Positions 1-11,790 of a DNA stretch of 64,000 nt are shown here, piece after piece. The notes below the pieces were generated by a model that was not told where the DNA came from, ran no database searches, and worked only from the letters and a program-made list of their open reading frames with translations. Positions within the stretch are counted from its first letter, which is position 1. Each line of letters opens with the position of its first letter. The DNA is taken from the NCBI RefSeq assembly GCF_037975245.1, contig NC_092579.1:13252678-13316677 (forward strand), written 5' to 3'. Position numbers and translations under genes: made by a program. This DNA is from Apostichopus japonicus (taxonomy: Eukaryota; Echinodermata; Holothuroidea; Aspidochirotida; Stichopodidae).

Positions 1-255
1 TATCACATAATATTGAACTTATATATAACACTTTTTGTCTACATTCGACACAAACACACGGAAACACTTTCTTAAATTAAACATGTATCCTTATATGGTA
101 TGTTCTTATACCAAAATTCACTGATATAAATGCAAAAGATCTTGGACTGTGTACAGTCTGAAGGGAATTTATAACCGCTTCTAAGTAAAATTTACTTTAC
201 CACAAGAACTTAACTTAATCTAGGATTTCCACACGACAAATCTTTGTAATGTTTC

Positions 256-886
256 TCAAATAAACAACTCTAATCTAGGTATGCTTATAGCTTTTACAGG
301 AGCCACCTTCGCTTTTGAAGCTACTAACTGCACCCTGATTCCATTTACCCCCATGGTTGTTAAATAAACCACAGCTGCATATGCATCACTTGAAGCATCA
401 CAAAATACATGCATTCTTTGGTCTGCCTTACCCTTTGGGCACAAGCATATTCCAATATCAATTTTGTCTAAATTAACTAAATTTTCCAACCACTTTCTGA
501 TTTCTGATTCTAGACCCCCTACATTAGGATCATCCCAATCAAGTTCTTTTTCCCCAATTATTTTGCATTCAAATCTTAGCTACTTCTATAATAGGCCCAA
601 TAGTTCCAAGAGGATCAAACACTGATGATAGCTTGCTTAAAACAATTTGCTTGGTTAAGGTTTCAACATTACTAACCATTACTGGCTTCTTAAGTTGAAA
701 TTTGTCTGACTCTGCCTGCCAAGTCAATCCTAAGGTCTTTGTTGACGGCAACCTCTGTCTAGTTTTATCAACTGACTTAGCCCTATGTTCCTTTGGAATC
801 CCTTCTAAAAGCGTCTTTGAGTTTGATATCCATTTCATGGGTTTCATGCCCTCTTGGCCCCGTAGAGCAACCAACTGGGTATACAA
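256..886 (-). pseudogene. BEL/Pao retrotransposon pol fragment (end of RT into RNase H)
   Basis: Read on the minus strand, 886 to 569 encodes the end of a Pao-type reverse transcriptase: a KWISNSKTLL segment, a KTLGLTW block, then LSKLSSVFDPLG leading to AKI. After a frame break near 550-570 the reading continues as LDWDDPNVGGLESEIRKWL and then HVFCDASSDAYAAVVYL, followed by VASKAKVAP and IPRLEL at about 265-430. These are the connection and RNase H blocks of BEL/Pao polymerases. No protease, integrase or LTR is seen, and the frame is broken, so this is a decayed copy truncated by the window edge or by deletion. The family call is from remembered motif order. Confidence 0.85.
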
Positions 887-1202
887 TTCTTATATCCTTT
901 CCACCATTAACAATCTCACACCTCATAAGTCTCACTACCAGTCTTTTCCCTGTGAACTTATAAGGTTTCATTTTGACGGAATGACAGATGAAGCATTCAT
1001 TCGGAAACATGTGGCGTTCCCTCCACTCTCTTGGACCACTTGTATTGTCGGACCAGAGGGCGCGTTTCCTTGGCGGTTCGTTTTCATCTGCGTCATCATT
1101 CAGCTTGTTTACATCCGTTTCTATATGAGTAAAATTAAAAGAAGAAATAGCTGTTAAATAATGTTTTGCAACAAGAAAGGTAAGTTTTAAAATTTTGAGC
1201 AA
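783..1202 (-). other. Open reading frame of uncertain origin beside the Pao fragment
   Basis: A 139-codon minus-strand frame runs into the upstream side of the Pao remnant. It has a CFIC cysteine pair (ECFICHSVKMKP) and a basic, charged composition. No polymerase block is recognisable in its first 100 codons. Its last part overlaps, in another frame, the Pao segment ending at 886. It may be an exon of a transposon-associated cysteine-pair protein, or chance. No function is assigned. Confidence 0.25.
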
Positions 1203-2319
1203 GGATTATTTGCCTCCACAGTTTTTGTTACTTAAGATTCAAAGCATTTTGCTCCCAACTTTTACTCCCTAATCATTGGGATCATTCAATAATCAAAAAG
1301 GAAAATAATATTTAGAGTTTAACTTTTATGTTTAATAATTTGAAGGAAGAATAAATTGCCAATGTTCAGCAACATGCTCTAGCAAAATCTTTGAATTTCT
1401 TAAAGGCATTTAAAGTAACCTCGCAATCTTTACACAAGTTGACAGAAAAGGTTACCTTTCCAAATTCAAAATGCATATATAGAGCCTACCCTTGTAAATA
1501 CTGTTTTTATTTTGTTTACCGTATTTGCCGTAACAAAAAAATTAATCTATATATGTCTTCTTCCTATTGAGGGCCCATTCCCATAAGTCATAATGAACTA
1601 AGAAGTACATGCATACCATCAGTGTATCAGGACTATGTATATTGCTCATGTTTGAATGATGACAAGAAAATTACAACAAGAAAATTAAATTTTGTTGATA
1701 AAATATGCTCTATGTAGGCTATATGCAGTAGGCTATATGCAGTGTTTTTGATCAAACCTGTCATTTGCTTTGTCAGCCTGGTGTAACCCACAAGTTGAGA
1801 CATTTGAAAGAAATATGCTGGTCAATGGTGTTGTTTACATCACAGTCAAACTGTTTACTAATAGACCTTATACTGTGTGTGAGCATATCTTTTCTGGATT
1901 GAATTCGAAAAGCCAGATTTGAATTAGGGTAAAATTTGCATAGGCCTACTACTAGTAGATATTTTGCCTTGCACCAGCAAGATATTTCTATCGCTATATT
2001 ACCTTTGCATAGTGGTTATATTGTGTATGTTAAAATTCGCCAAGTTTAGTCAAATTGGCTGAGCTCTACGCCGAACATACATTTTTTTTCCAAGTGGGCA
2101 ATTTGGAAAAACAGTGGTAGGGCCTAGCCGCCTAGGCTATGCCTAACTAAAATTAAGGGGCTGGTTGGAAAAAAATGGATTAATACAAAATCTTACATAT
2201 TTTTGACAAAAATACTAGTACATACCTGCAGCGCGTTTTTCAGCGAGTTTTGCCTGCCTTTTGACTTTGGTTATGTCGCAAAACCGTTTGTAACATTCAA
2301 TGTGGTATCATCATATGTC
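1203..2319. other. Non-coding stretch
   Basis: AT-rich DNA without a convincing coding frame. A short duplication of the string taggctatatgcag occurs near 1715-1745. Nothing else recognised. Confidence 0.5.
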
Positions 2320-2568
2320 TCGATGTAGTAAAACTTCCCCAACACATTCTGAAATTGTTAACGTTAGGCCGATCGCCGTCGCGGAATTTCTGGCTATTTC
2401 TGCCTCCTTGCAATCAAATTGTGTCCACTCCAAGGCAAATTTCTTAAATCTCTCTTATGAATTACTTGTCAGTTCAATAAATTTTGATTTAGAGCAATCT
2501 TTAACGTGTATAATACAGTTTTCTCGAAGCGACTTTCGTGTAACACCTCCACTACTGAACGCGGCCAT
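2320..2568 (-). pseudogene. Exon-like ORF with an in-frame stop
   Basis: On the minus strand an ATG at 2568 in good context (AAAATGGCC) opens a frame that begins MAAFSSGGVTRKSLRENC and runs to a TAA at 2457-2455. The same frame then continues about 40 more codons, including ERFKKFALEWTQFDCKEAEIAR, up to about 2320. The style resembles first exons of repeated, transposon-associated echinoderm proteins as I remember them: a basic start, a CIIHV stretch, then a Trp-rich helical part. The stop falls in the middle of an otherwise protein-like stretch, so I read it as a broken copy. A cassette with an alternative reading is possible. Confidence 0.35.
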
Positions 2569-3450
2569 TTTTGTTTTCGGAACAATTGTTCTGTCCATAT
2601 TAACAAACCTTGTGATTGGTTGATTCGCCGAAATTTCGTGTTTGCCGCAAGAATGTCTCTCGTACGACATTTCTGATTGGTAGAAAATAGCCTCGTACAA
2701 TAACGCAAAAGGACCCGATTTCTGTTAGATTTTTACCAATTTTTAAGCATATATACCAGCATCGCAAGTGGGGACAACTGAATATCCATTCAGAATAATA
2801 TTTTCATATTTATCATTTACATATTATCCCCTCCCTCTTTGTGTTGCACGGAATGAAACGAAATCAAGGGATGTACCACGGCCTAGTTATCGAATGTCGC
2901 CATTTCGTGTTACCCTAGATATAACCTTAGACAACCGCCTTCCTTGGAATTCCCAACGTTGAAAACAAAATAATATTCAAAGTTGTGTACACGGCTTTCG
3001 ACGTGATTTCGACCTGAAAAATTCCATCCTAAGAGAAAGGAATGTTGATTAATTCCAATCGATATTTCGACAGTCATAATATGACGTCCCTCGGTAGTTC
3101 GAGGACATTTTACGTGATACAGATGTGGCATGTCCCGAGATTACGAAAAGATCGCCTGTTAGGCCCTTAAATTGTGACCTTAACCAGGGGTTTGTGCCAA
3201 GTTCGTTAATCATCGCATTCGACCTGTGCCGCGGAGAAACTTACGATTGGAAGGTTTCCAACCTAACTGTGCAGGTCTAAGATGAGTAACACAATTGTTG
3301 TTGTTTTTTTAACGTATACAGTGACACAGAAAGAGTTGTGAGTCAGTGCAGCGGGGATCATGATGAATTTCTACAAACAGGTGTATTTAATGTTAAACAC
3401 ATGATCCGCGTTGCATGCGTCCGTCCTATTCATGATCAGATAACGGCGGT
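2569..3450. other. Non-coding stretch
   Basis: No supported gene. Short frames on both strands lack splice or family support. Confidence 0.5.
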
Positions 3451-4204
3451 TTAAAGGCATCGAAGACTCGCCCCAAATCGCGTGCCGCCCTGTGAAAAGT
3501 TAACTTTCCGTTGCTTGCAAGTGAATATTTTTCCTATTGCTACAAAATGCAGACACTAATGAAACGTGATACCTTGTTATCTTTCAGTGGCGTAGGAAGG
3601 TACTTTTGAGTGGGGGGGGGGCTGAAGACTGATGGCGGGCCTGGGGGAGGGGTCTCAGGGGAGGGGATGTCCCCCTCCCCTTTGGAATTTTTTGCATTTC
3701 CAGGTAGCCTCAGATGCAATTTGATGCAATATAGCACACTTCAACACCCACTCCATTTTGTAAACTTAATTTTGTATTTTCACCAGGCCTCAGATGCAAT
3801 TTGGTGCTCCAAATGAGATTTTTTTTTCTCATTTGAAAATGAAAAAGGGGTTTTCTGACTTGCGAAGCGGGGGGGGGGGGCGGAATGATACTTCCGCCCC
3901 TCCACATTTTTCACGGGGGGGGGGGGCTGGCGCCCCCCAGCACCCCGGTTCCTACGCCCTTGTTATCTTTTATCTAGACCTGAGATTGTCCATCGCTGAT
4001 ATGTACACTGTGTTATGGGTATTGACCGTAGTTGCATGTAGTGACTGTACGCTTGTGTCTAATTACCGACGGTATATAGCAAGCTGTGTGTGTATTTTCT
4101 GAGATCGATGGTGGTGTCTAACACTTCTGGTTACACCTCAGTCGAAACTAGGTCAGATTACCGGCATGAGACGTTCCTCGTGCGCGAGTCTTCACACCAT
4201 TTAA
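3451..4204 (+). mobile_element. TTAA-flanked MITE, copy 1 (interrupted by a hAT MITE)
   Basis: The element lies between TTAA at 3451-3454 and TTAA at 4201-4204. Its ends are inverted relatives of each other: AGGCATCGAAGACTCGCC on the left, and on the right the reverse complement of TGGTGTGAAGACTCGCGC. Related copies lie at 14374, 21341 and 51601 and are about 350-366 bp long. This copy is about 750 bp because a 378-bp element is inserted inside it. TTAA target duplication is a trait of piggyBac and Kolobok superfamilies, but no transposase is present to decide. Confidence 0.8.
3585..3962 (+). mobile_element. hAT-type MITE, copy 1, nested
   Basis: The element begins CAGTGGCGTAGGAA and ends TTCCTACGCCCTTG, giving imperfect terminal inverted repeats. 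It is flanked by an exact 8-bp duplication, TTATCTTT, at 3577-3584 and 3963-3970. The target is interior sequence of the TTAA MITE, which can be read continuously if this insertion is removed. An 8-bp duplication and CAG-starting ends are typical of hAT elements. The interior carries G/C tracts of about ten bases and no coding capacity. A second copy lies at 59505-59865 in the opposite orientation. Confidence 0.85.
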
Positions 4205-5300
4205 AGCAGAACACAAACAGTATGTCCTTTTATGCCACTTTATGTCACTTTTATGTCACTTTAAAGTATGTTAATTTAAAAAGCAGAACACTAAAAGGAT
4301 GTCACTTGAGTAATAAATCTTTTTAAGTAAATAGATAATGAAAAACTTACTGGGAAATGTTAGACAATGGAGAAGTGCAATGAAATTAACGGCTGGGATT
4401 CGAATCCCGTTCTAGTCATAAATGTCTTTGTTTGCTCTTTGCGAAGTATGGAATCTAGTTAGTTACAATGGAATAGCAAAAGCGTTGATTCATAGGAGTC
4501 ATACGGATGCATGCGTGGTCCATCACCCTATTCAGCTGAGAATCCAACAAAAGAAACAGGAAAGGAGAATCGTTCCTGTAGTTTGTCAATTCACTACTAC
4601 TCAGGTGGAGATACCATGCCAAGAAGTATAAGGCCGTTGTAAGAACGTTTCAAACAATTAGGCTATGATGTTCGTGAGTTTCAGCAGCAGATGTCACACA
4701 CGATGGGGGGGGGGGAAGGGGTCACCTCATGGAGGTAAATCACATATTCACACGACAGTGTGGAAGCAGCAATACCTACGCGATGATTCTGCCAAGCTAT
4801 ATATATAACTTAGTTTTGAAGTAACTTTCTGTGTTCGAGTCTGTTTCAACGAAGAATCTCCATGAAGGAGGTGCTCACCACATTGACAATGTTAGTTCAG
4901 TAAAACTATAGTACAGTCAAAGGCATTATAGAGTTGACTTGTTGCTTTGGGTAGAATTAATTAATCACACTTAGGTATTTCGGTATTCAAATCTTCCGCT
5001 TTAATTAAGCTTCGTTATTGAACTCAGTGAAATGCTCCTTTAAGGCTAAATTGCTGATAACATCGCCTCAGTGCAAGCATGACAAGTGGATAGTCCAGAT
5101 GAAAATTTGTTATATTTGACATATAAATAAATAGACATAGAGGAACATATTCTAAGAATCCTTGCATAATATGGACTAATGGCAGTGTTTGGCACTGTCT
5201 ACTATTTTTCTACTACTGTCTACTAATTTTGTGCATAAGTCATCCTTCAAAGTGCGTATTCTGGGTTCCATGCAGCTTTATTCAAGAAATCACTCTGTAA
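4205..5300. other. Non-coding stretch
   Basis: No coding frame with family or splice support is seen. A nine-base G run occurs near 4706. Confidence 0.5.
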
Positions 5301-5308
5301 GTAGCATA

Positions 5309-5483
5309 CATAACATTTACAATACCAGTTACGTATAAGACCATAGTACATTCTAAACTCCTATAGATAACATGTACAATACCAGTTAAGTAAGACCATA
5401 GTACAGTCTCAACTCCCAGATAACAAGTACAATACCAGTTAAGTATAAAGACCACATAGTTTACAGTCTAAACTCCTTAGTCA
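5309..5483 (+). repeat. Three-copy tandem repeat, unit about 55 bp
   Basis: Three diverged units start near 5311, 5368 and 5421. Each contains acaataccagtta followed by accatagtacag-like and ctaaactcc-like strings. No coding meaning is seen. Confidence 0.7.
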
Positions 5484-6950
5484 TATGTTGGTTCTTCACC
5501 ATTTAACTAAGTAATCAACAGACGGCAATTAATATTTGATTACAATGTAAACAATAGCAGTAAAACTGGGAACTGCTGGTCAAAGGTTTGGGTCTGTATG
5601 TATTTTGTCTTGTATTCTTTTCCGTTTGAGGCAGTTTTATTCTGTGACTCTTGCGTTCAAAGGGCAGTGTTAATCCCTTTGAATTCGGTTTCGATTTGAG
5701 ACCTACTTTATATCTATTTACGGGAACCGACTTTTTTTACACTTCCAGTCGAGGTGTGGTTCTGACACTACACTAAACCCCGCTCCACCACCCCCAGCAC
5801 CCTATCCGGTTTAATCAGCATTTCTTTGTAGTGTAGCTATATCAGTGCTAGTAATTAGAGCAACCTGTAGATATAGCGGGATATAGCAACCTGTAGATAT
5901 AGCTGTAGACATTGCGGGTTATTATACTATCTATCTGGACAGATATGCAGTTCAATGTGTTGTATAGTTGACTGATAAACAAACAAGAAGATTTACACTT
6001 TGAACTCAGACAATACTCGAAATATTTCTACGATTACAGTAAACTTGTGAAGAGTAGATAAGAGTATTTTATTGAACAATGAAAGAAGAGAGAATTAAGA
6101 CTATTGGATGGTGTAACAGATAATGGATGTAATCCAGCTTCTTTGATAAAACAGTCGCCATGTGGTGATCCGAGATGGAATCATTTCTATAGTGTTTACA
6201 CTTGAAGAAAGACTTACAGTGTTATGGTTTGTCGACATTACTGCTGACTCGTTACCTGATTCGAATGATAGAACAAATATACTGACATTCCGTAGTAGAG
6301 ATAAGGGAGTTGAGGGGGGGGGGGGGGTTGTTCATTATCAAACTCTAAGACTATTTATCGCTGTACAGAGCTGAAGTTCACAGCACTTATTTTACACTCA
6401 TACGTCGCGATTAGTTGAAATTGAAAACATATATAGCCTATACCGATCTTTCGGTCATAGAGTGACTTTCAATTTGTTTTTTGTTTTTAAATTCCAGCAT
6501 TTGCATTATTAAATATCAATTTTTAGAAAGACTTCATTATAAAATGATTATTTATTTGCTGTTCAGTACGAAAGTTACCAGATACTGGAGAGAACGCATG
6601 TGAATCATATTTACCGAGTTTGTCGGATGTGAAAGATCATCATGCAGTAGTAGTCCGGCCCAAATGCTAGCATGATAAAACTTGCTAGAAGTTCACATCT
6701 CCAGATTACTTCCAGACTCCGAGGAGTGTTAAATTAGATAATTAAAATATTTCTGTAAGTGAGTGTTTAATTACGTTTGTTGCAGGCATAGCAAGAGTAG
6801 ACATTATTTGACTTTCTACTTTATTTAGGGTTACTACTGCTGACCTTCAAGACTGGTTGCCAAATATTACCTCATTCTCTGGGAATAATATGGAAGTACG
6901 CCCTCATTACATTCGCTCATTCGTCTTCTTACGTCATGCTGTGTGAAGCG
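5484..6950. other. Non-coding stretch
   Basis: No gene is supported. A short duplicated string caacctgtagatatag occurs near 5858-5925, and a G tract of 11-12 bases near 6315. Confidence 0.5.
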
Positions 6951-7025
6951 CCAGTGGCGTGCGCAAGCGGGGGGGGGGGGGCGTGGGCTTGGAGACCCCC
7001 CTCCTCACACCTTCGGAGGAAATAA

Positions 7026-7222
7026 TTTCTTTGTTCGGTGCCCCGGTTCTTTTTCCTGGTGACTTTTCTTAAAAGTATTATTATGTTCCCCTTCTAAGTG
7101 GAATCGAGATACACCCGTGACGATGATCACAGAGTCTTGACGCAAGGGGATTGGGTTGAGAACGGATCAGTCGGTTCTTTGTTTGGTGCCCAGGTTCTTT
7201 CCTGGGTGACTTTTCTTAAAAA
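7026..7222 (+). repeat. Direct repeat pair, about 52 bp
   Basis: The segment 7026-7080 (ttctttgttcggtgcc through gacttttcttaaaag) recurs diverged at 7172-7222. A weaker relative of this region appears at about 41199-41285, sharing gacttttcttaa and the ggatca-rich part upstream. This suggests an old dispersed repeat. The segment near 6953 also begins with agtggcgtgcgcaa, like the end of a CAGTGGCG-type transposon, but no partner end was found. Confidence 0.55.
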
Positions 7223-7309
7223 TCGAAAGCAATCGCTTCTCGGTCCTCTGGCTAAGATCATGTGTAGAAATTGTGTCTACGGGAATCTGCCAATAAGTAT
7301 GTATTTTTG

Positions 7310-7490
7310 CATGTATGTATGTTAGATCCTCCTGCAAACAGGAACTCGCGAAGAAGCCACCATTGGCTTATCAAAGCCGCAAGCTGACCGAAGTCAGTCT
7401 CTTAGATTCATTTTTAACGTCCATGATTATGAATTGTCAATTGTCGACAACTCTGTAACTGGACAACATACATTAATCTTGAAGTGACTC
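7310..7490 (-). mobile_element. Hairpin SINE, copy 3 (5'-truncated, reverse orientation)
   Basis: This is the reverse complement of the body of the SINEs at 49259 and 50779. It shares the gtatgtatgt tail end, the three hairpins (7330-7343, 7354-7369, 7384-7397) and the aattgtc/cataatcatggacgtt region. The similarity ends at about 7490, just inside the tRNA-like head, so this copy is truncated at its 5' end. Confidence 0.85.
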
Positions 7491-7585
7491 GTAATTTTAA
7501 TATGACGTAAAGTTAGAAAAGGACCAATAACAAAATAGCATTCGTCTTTTAATGAGTTAAACATATGTTATGCCGGATAATTGAT

Positions 7586-7746
7586 ACTGGCTGCCCCCTG
7601 CATGCTTCAGTACACGGTTGTGTACCTTATCACCCTGGGTACTGGCTTCCCCCTGCATGCTTCAGTACACGGTTGTGTACCCTAGCACCCTGGGTACTGG
7701 CTGCCCCCTGCATGCTTCAGTACACGGTTGTGTACCTTAGCACCCA
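7586..7746 (+). repeat. 55-bp tandem repeat, three units
   Basis: Units start at 7586, 7641 and 7696. They are nearly identical, each holding ccccctgcatgcttcagtac, cggttgtgtacc and caccctgggtact. The third is cut short. A reading frame across it is a by-product of the repeat. Confidence 0.9.
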
Positions 7747-7907
7747 TCTCCCCTTTTTTGTTGTGACACTAAATCGTCACATAAGGTTGTGGCCTACTAT
7801 CTTCACTCTAACTATTAAGAAGGGTAGGATAGTTTGGTTTCGATTATAATCGTAACCTATGCATTCATGCAGGCGGAGAGCGTGTGTGTGTGTGTGATGT
7901 CTCGCTT

Positions 7908-8455
7908 GTAAACACGATATCTCAAGAATGGAACCTTGGATCAATATAATATTTGGTGTATATGAGTACCACATTGAGTAAAAGAACTCTATCGTTTTGT
8001 GGGAGGTGCTAGGTCATTTGGAGTCACCAGGGGCCAAATAGTGAAAACCTTGAAACACGTTATCTCAAGGAGGTAAACTTGGACCAATCTCATATTTCGT
8101 GAGTAGGAGGACCACATTTAGGAGCAAAAGCCTATAGTTTTTTTTTGTGGAGATCAAGGTCATTTGGGGTCACCAGGGATCAAATTGAGTAAGCCTTGTA
8201 AACACGATATCTCAAGCAGGAAAGCTTGGATCAATCTCGCATTTCGTGTGAAGGAGTACCACATTGAGTTCAAGATCCCAATTGCATGTTTTTGGGGTCA
8301 CTAGAGGTCAAATTGTGAAAACCTTGTAAACACGATAACTCAAGAAGGGAAGGTTGGACGAATCTCATATTTAGTATGTAGTTGGTAAACGTTCCAGTTC
8401 AAGACTTTATTGAGGTCAAAGGTCAGTTGGAGTCACCAGACGCCTAATTGTGGAA
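7908..8455 (+). repeat. Minisatellite of about 130-146 bp units rich in AGGTCA-like motifs
   Basis: Four diverged units start near 7908, 8053, 8199 and 8327. Each starts with aaacacgatatctcaag, then contains a gtaccacattgag-like string, then ggtcatttggggtcaccag, and closes with caaattgtgaaaaccttg. The last unit contains AGGTCAAAGGTCA at 8413-8425, a perfect direct repeat with one-base spacing. This sequence matches the DR1 nuclear-receptor half-site arrangement. Function is unknown. Confidence 0.85.
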
Positions 8456-9660
8456 CCTAGTTTTATAAGCTACCGTATCTCCCACAGACCAGCCTATTAG
8501 ATAACATGTGCGTTAAGCTTCTTACGAATAGGAGGCTATTGGCGATTGAAAATGAGCTTATTGGCATCCGTAGAATCTAAATCTCAAAACTCAAAACAGG
8601 AACATATTTGCATTGGCTTCAACGTGCCGCTCGGAAGCCCTACTTTGCGTGCAAAAAGGTGTACTTTGTAGTACAGCGGTTCTATTGGACGTTTTCCGTC
8701 GTATTTACTTCAAGTTCGATGTAGTTTTGTTGTGACCAGGCAGCGTTTATGAAACTTAACAGTTCGTCTAGCTAGATTTTTTACTATGACCAATCTCAAT
8801 GCGAAATAATTGTGTAAACGGTCTTAGTTTGGCAGTGAGTTCACGAGCATTTGTCTGGATCGGCTGTTGATCCCAATTTGTGTAGTCTCTTCCACCAGTT
8901 TCAGCATAGCTAGGCCTTAAAAGTAACGTTCGACTTTCGTCACGCTTATGATTATGGGAAAACTTGAACAAACCTGGGTAGGCCTGTGAGCAATTTTATG
9001 TTGTTTAGGCCAGCAACGGTTGGGTAGAATAGGGTTCGTTAACACAACACCTTGAAGAATACCAGTCAGAATATACCAATACACTTAAGATGGCAAAACA
9101 TCTCCTTAATTATTTCTCAAGGCATTTTCCTACTGGCTATCAGATATAATTCGCAAAGTATAGAACAATTTAAAGAGTTTTAAGACAAGTTTGCTGTTGT
9201 TGCTGCTAGGAATTTTGGAAGATAGATGCTCTTACAACTTCAGATTTTCATTGCGTAAAAGATCGTTTTGATTTAGGCAGTGTAATGGAGTAATAGCGAT
9301 ATTTTTCGCGCGTCAATCTGCAGCTAAAAGACAAGATAAATAACGGGGCAAATGTCGAAGTCGCGCTAATCGAGTAGCGGTTCAAAGTAGCAGTAAGGTA
9401 ATGTATAGGCTTAGGACTCGCTCACACCTAGCTACTGTATATAGTATATACCTATTAATATAGGAGCCATAATGTAACAGAAGCCAAGCTATCTTCGTAT
9501 GTGGTTTTACAAACGTTTTACTTTTAATTGAATTTTAATTTGAAAAACATGATTTTTTCCCCCAAAATCTCCAAAATTACGTTTCTGCTTTACCATATAT
9601 AAACAAAATTCGCAGGTTGCTTCTCGTTTCAAGAGTCAAACCACATGTACACACGCTGGC
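8456..9660. other. Non-coding stretch
   Basis: No supported gene or repeat. It lies between the minisatellite and the foldback-like structure. Confidence 0.5.
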
Positions 9661-9681
9661 CCAGCTGGTTATAGTTTATAC

Positions 9682-9851
<170 letters not shown>

Positions 9852-10084
9852 TACAGTTTATACTCCAATATATATAGGTTATAGTTTATATACTCCAATA
9901 TATATAGGTTATAGTCTATACTCCAAAATATATAGGTTATAGTTTATACTTCAATATATATATATAGGTTATAGTTTATACTTCAATATATATCGTTTAT
10001 ACGACTTGAGCAAGTCTACGTCACGATGACTGGTTCGATAGTAACGTGCATCCGATCGATAATATAAGTGCGCGTGTTCCGCGC

Positions 10085-10366
10085 GTATAGCTGCACGCCT
10101 AATTTTTATTCCTAGGACGGATAAGGGTTTCAGGTTTTTCCGGAATTTACAAATTCGTATGAAATCAGAGTTAGGGTTTAGAAAGTGGGATAGGAATTCA
10201 GGTCCTGGGAAAATGAAGGATTGTCGTTCATAATCTGGGGTCAAAACTAGGAAAAAAGATTCAGAACATGTTTTTTGAAAAAGCGTCACATGTTTGGAAT
10301 CCAGGGATTTGATTGGCCGATGCCCTTATTCGTCCTAGGAAAAAATACGCCAGCTGCATGTACTAT
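10085..10366. mobile_element. Inner inverted-repeat unit inside the foldback loop
   Basis: The arms are 10091-10127 and 10323-10356. They share TTCCTAGGACG(G/A)ATAAGGG and an outer agctgca, and are separated by about 195 bp. This looks like a small TIR element nested in the loop. The AT-rich interior has no gene. Confidence 0.5.
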
Positions 10367-10475
10367 AGTGTGCCATACACCTAACCTTTTGGAGATTGTT
10401 TGAAATATTGCCTGAAAATTAAATTGATTTTGATCGATTCATTGAAGCGTTTGTGTCAATTTCGAACGTTTACAG

Positions 10476-10732
10476 AGAAGCATGTAGGTTACAACACACG
10501 GCGGACTCACAGGGAGCACACATTTGTAGGGGTGATATTAATGCTGCAGCTAATTTCCTGCGTGTTTCCCATGATATTGGCAATGACATACCACTAAGCA
10601 TTGATTCAAGCCAACTTTTAACAGCGCTTGAGAATGTGCAATCGCTATTATCATCAGAAGAACATGAAATAAAGAAATGGACTACAGTTACCAATGTCCC
10701 GTGGAACGACATGGTTTTGCAGGGCGACCAAG
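10476..10732 (+). pseudogene. Isolated exon resembling part of an adhesion-GPCR GAIN domain
   Basis: An open frame of 86 codons lies between an acceptor-like ttcgaacgtttacag (ending 10475) and a donor CAAG/gtaaat (10733). Its middle reads GDINAAANFLRVSHDI, then LLTALENVQSLLSSEEHE and IKKW. I recognise this as the helical pattern of GAIN subdomain A of adhesion GPCRs (latrophilin type): a G-D-hydrophobic start, a Leu-rich helix, then LL..E....W. No neighbouring exons (GPS, seven TM) were found. It lies within the loop of the foldback-like structure, so a captured exon is possible. It could also be a real exon of a large gene on this strand. Family call moderate; pseudogene status is inferred. 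Confidence 0.45.
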
Positions 10733-11790
10733 GTAAATATTGTTCCCATGTAACTGTGTAAGCAGTTTTCCGTTAACCATTGCATCAAGTGCATGAGTGT
10801 GTGTGTGTGGGGGGGGGGGGGGGCGAACGTGGAAAGACTTCGACAGGTCTAGCGGCCCTATATGACTTTCGTAGTCCATAGTAACATACCAATACATTCA
10901 AAGTGCATTCGAACCAGTAATCGAGATGTAGACTTGCTCAAGTCGTATAAACTATATATTTTGAAGTATAAACTATAACCTATTGGAGTATAAACTATAA
11001 CATATATATATTGGAGTATAAATTTTAACCTATATATATTGGAGTATAACCTATGTATATTGTAGTATAAACTATAACCTATCTATATTGGAGTATAAAC
11101 TATATATATATTGAAGTATAAACTATAACCTATATATATGAGAGTATAAACTATAACCTATATATATATATTGGAATATAAACTATAACCAATATATATA
11201 TATATATTGGAGTATAAACTATAATCTATTTATATTGGAGTATAAACTATAACAATTGGGATATAATCTATAACATATATATATATATATGGGTATAATC
11301 TAAATATATATATGGTTTCATAACCTATAATTGGAGTATAATTTTGTCATAAACGGCACCTCATATTTTCCAAGTTTATCTATGACGTACAAGAAGAAAC
11401 ATTATTTGTAACGTCCTGTTGTTTGCTTTAAGTTTAAGTCTACTTACTTATATCGTCATGATGGAAGGACAGGTATTACTTCTTATCTTTTATTAAAATT
11501 TATCACAACCAAATTGCGTTTATTACTTTGCGAATTTTCAGAGTGTAAGGTAATTTTGGTCGGTGAAACTTTTCACCAACGTTATTCATTATAGGCCTAG
11601 CCAAGTAATACTACTACTAGTATTTGTCATTAGTTATCGATCACTATACTAACTTTACTCACATAGTATTAGTAAGATATTACTAATACTATAGCCTAGT
11701 CTCACTTTATAGCTGTAGGCTGGGTCCTAAATTTGGCCTAACTTTAGAATCCGTACCATATGATGGGAAAGCTTACTTCGAATCGGCAGA

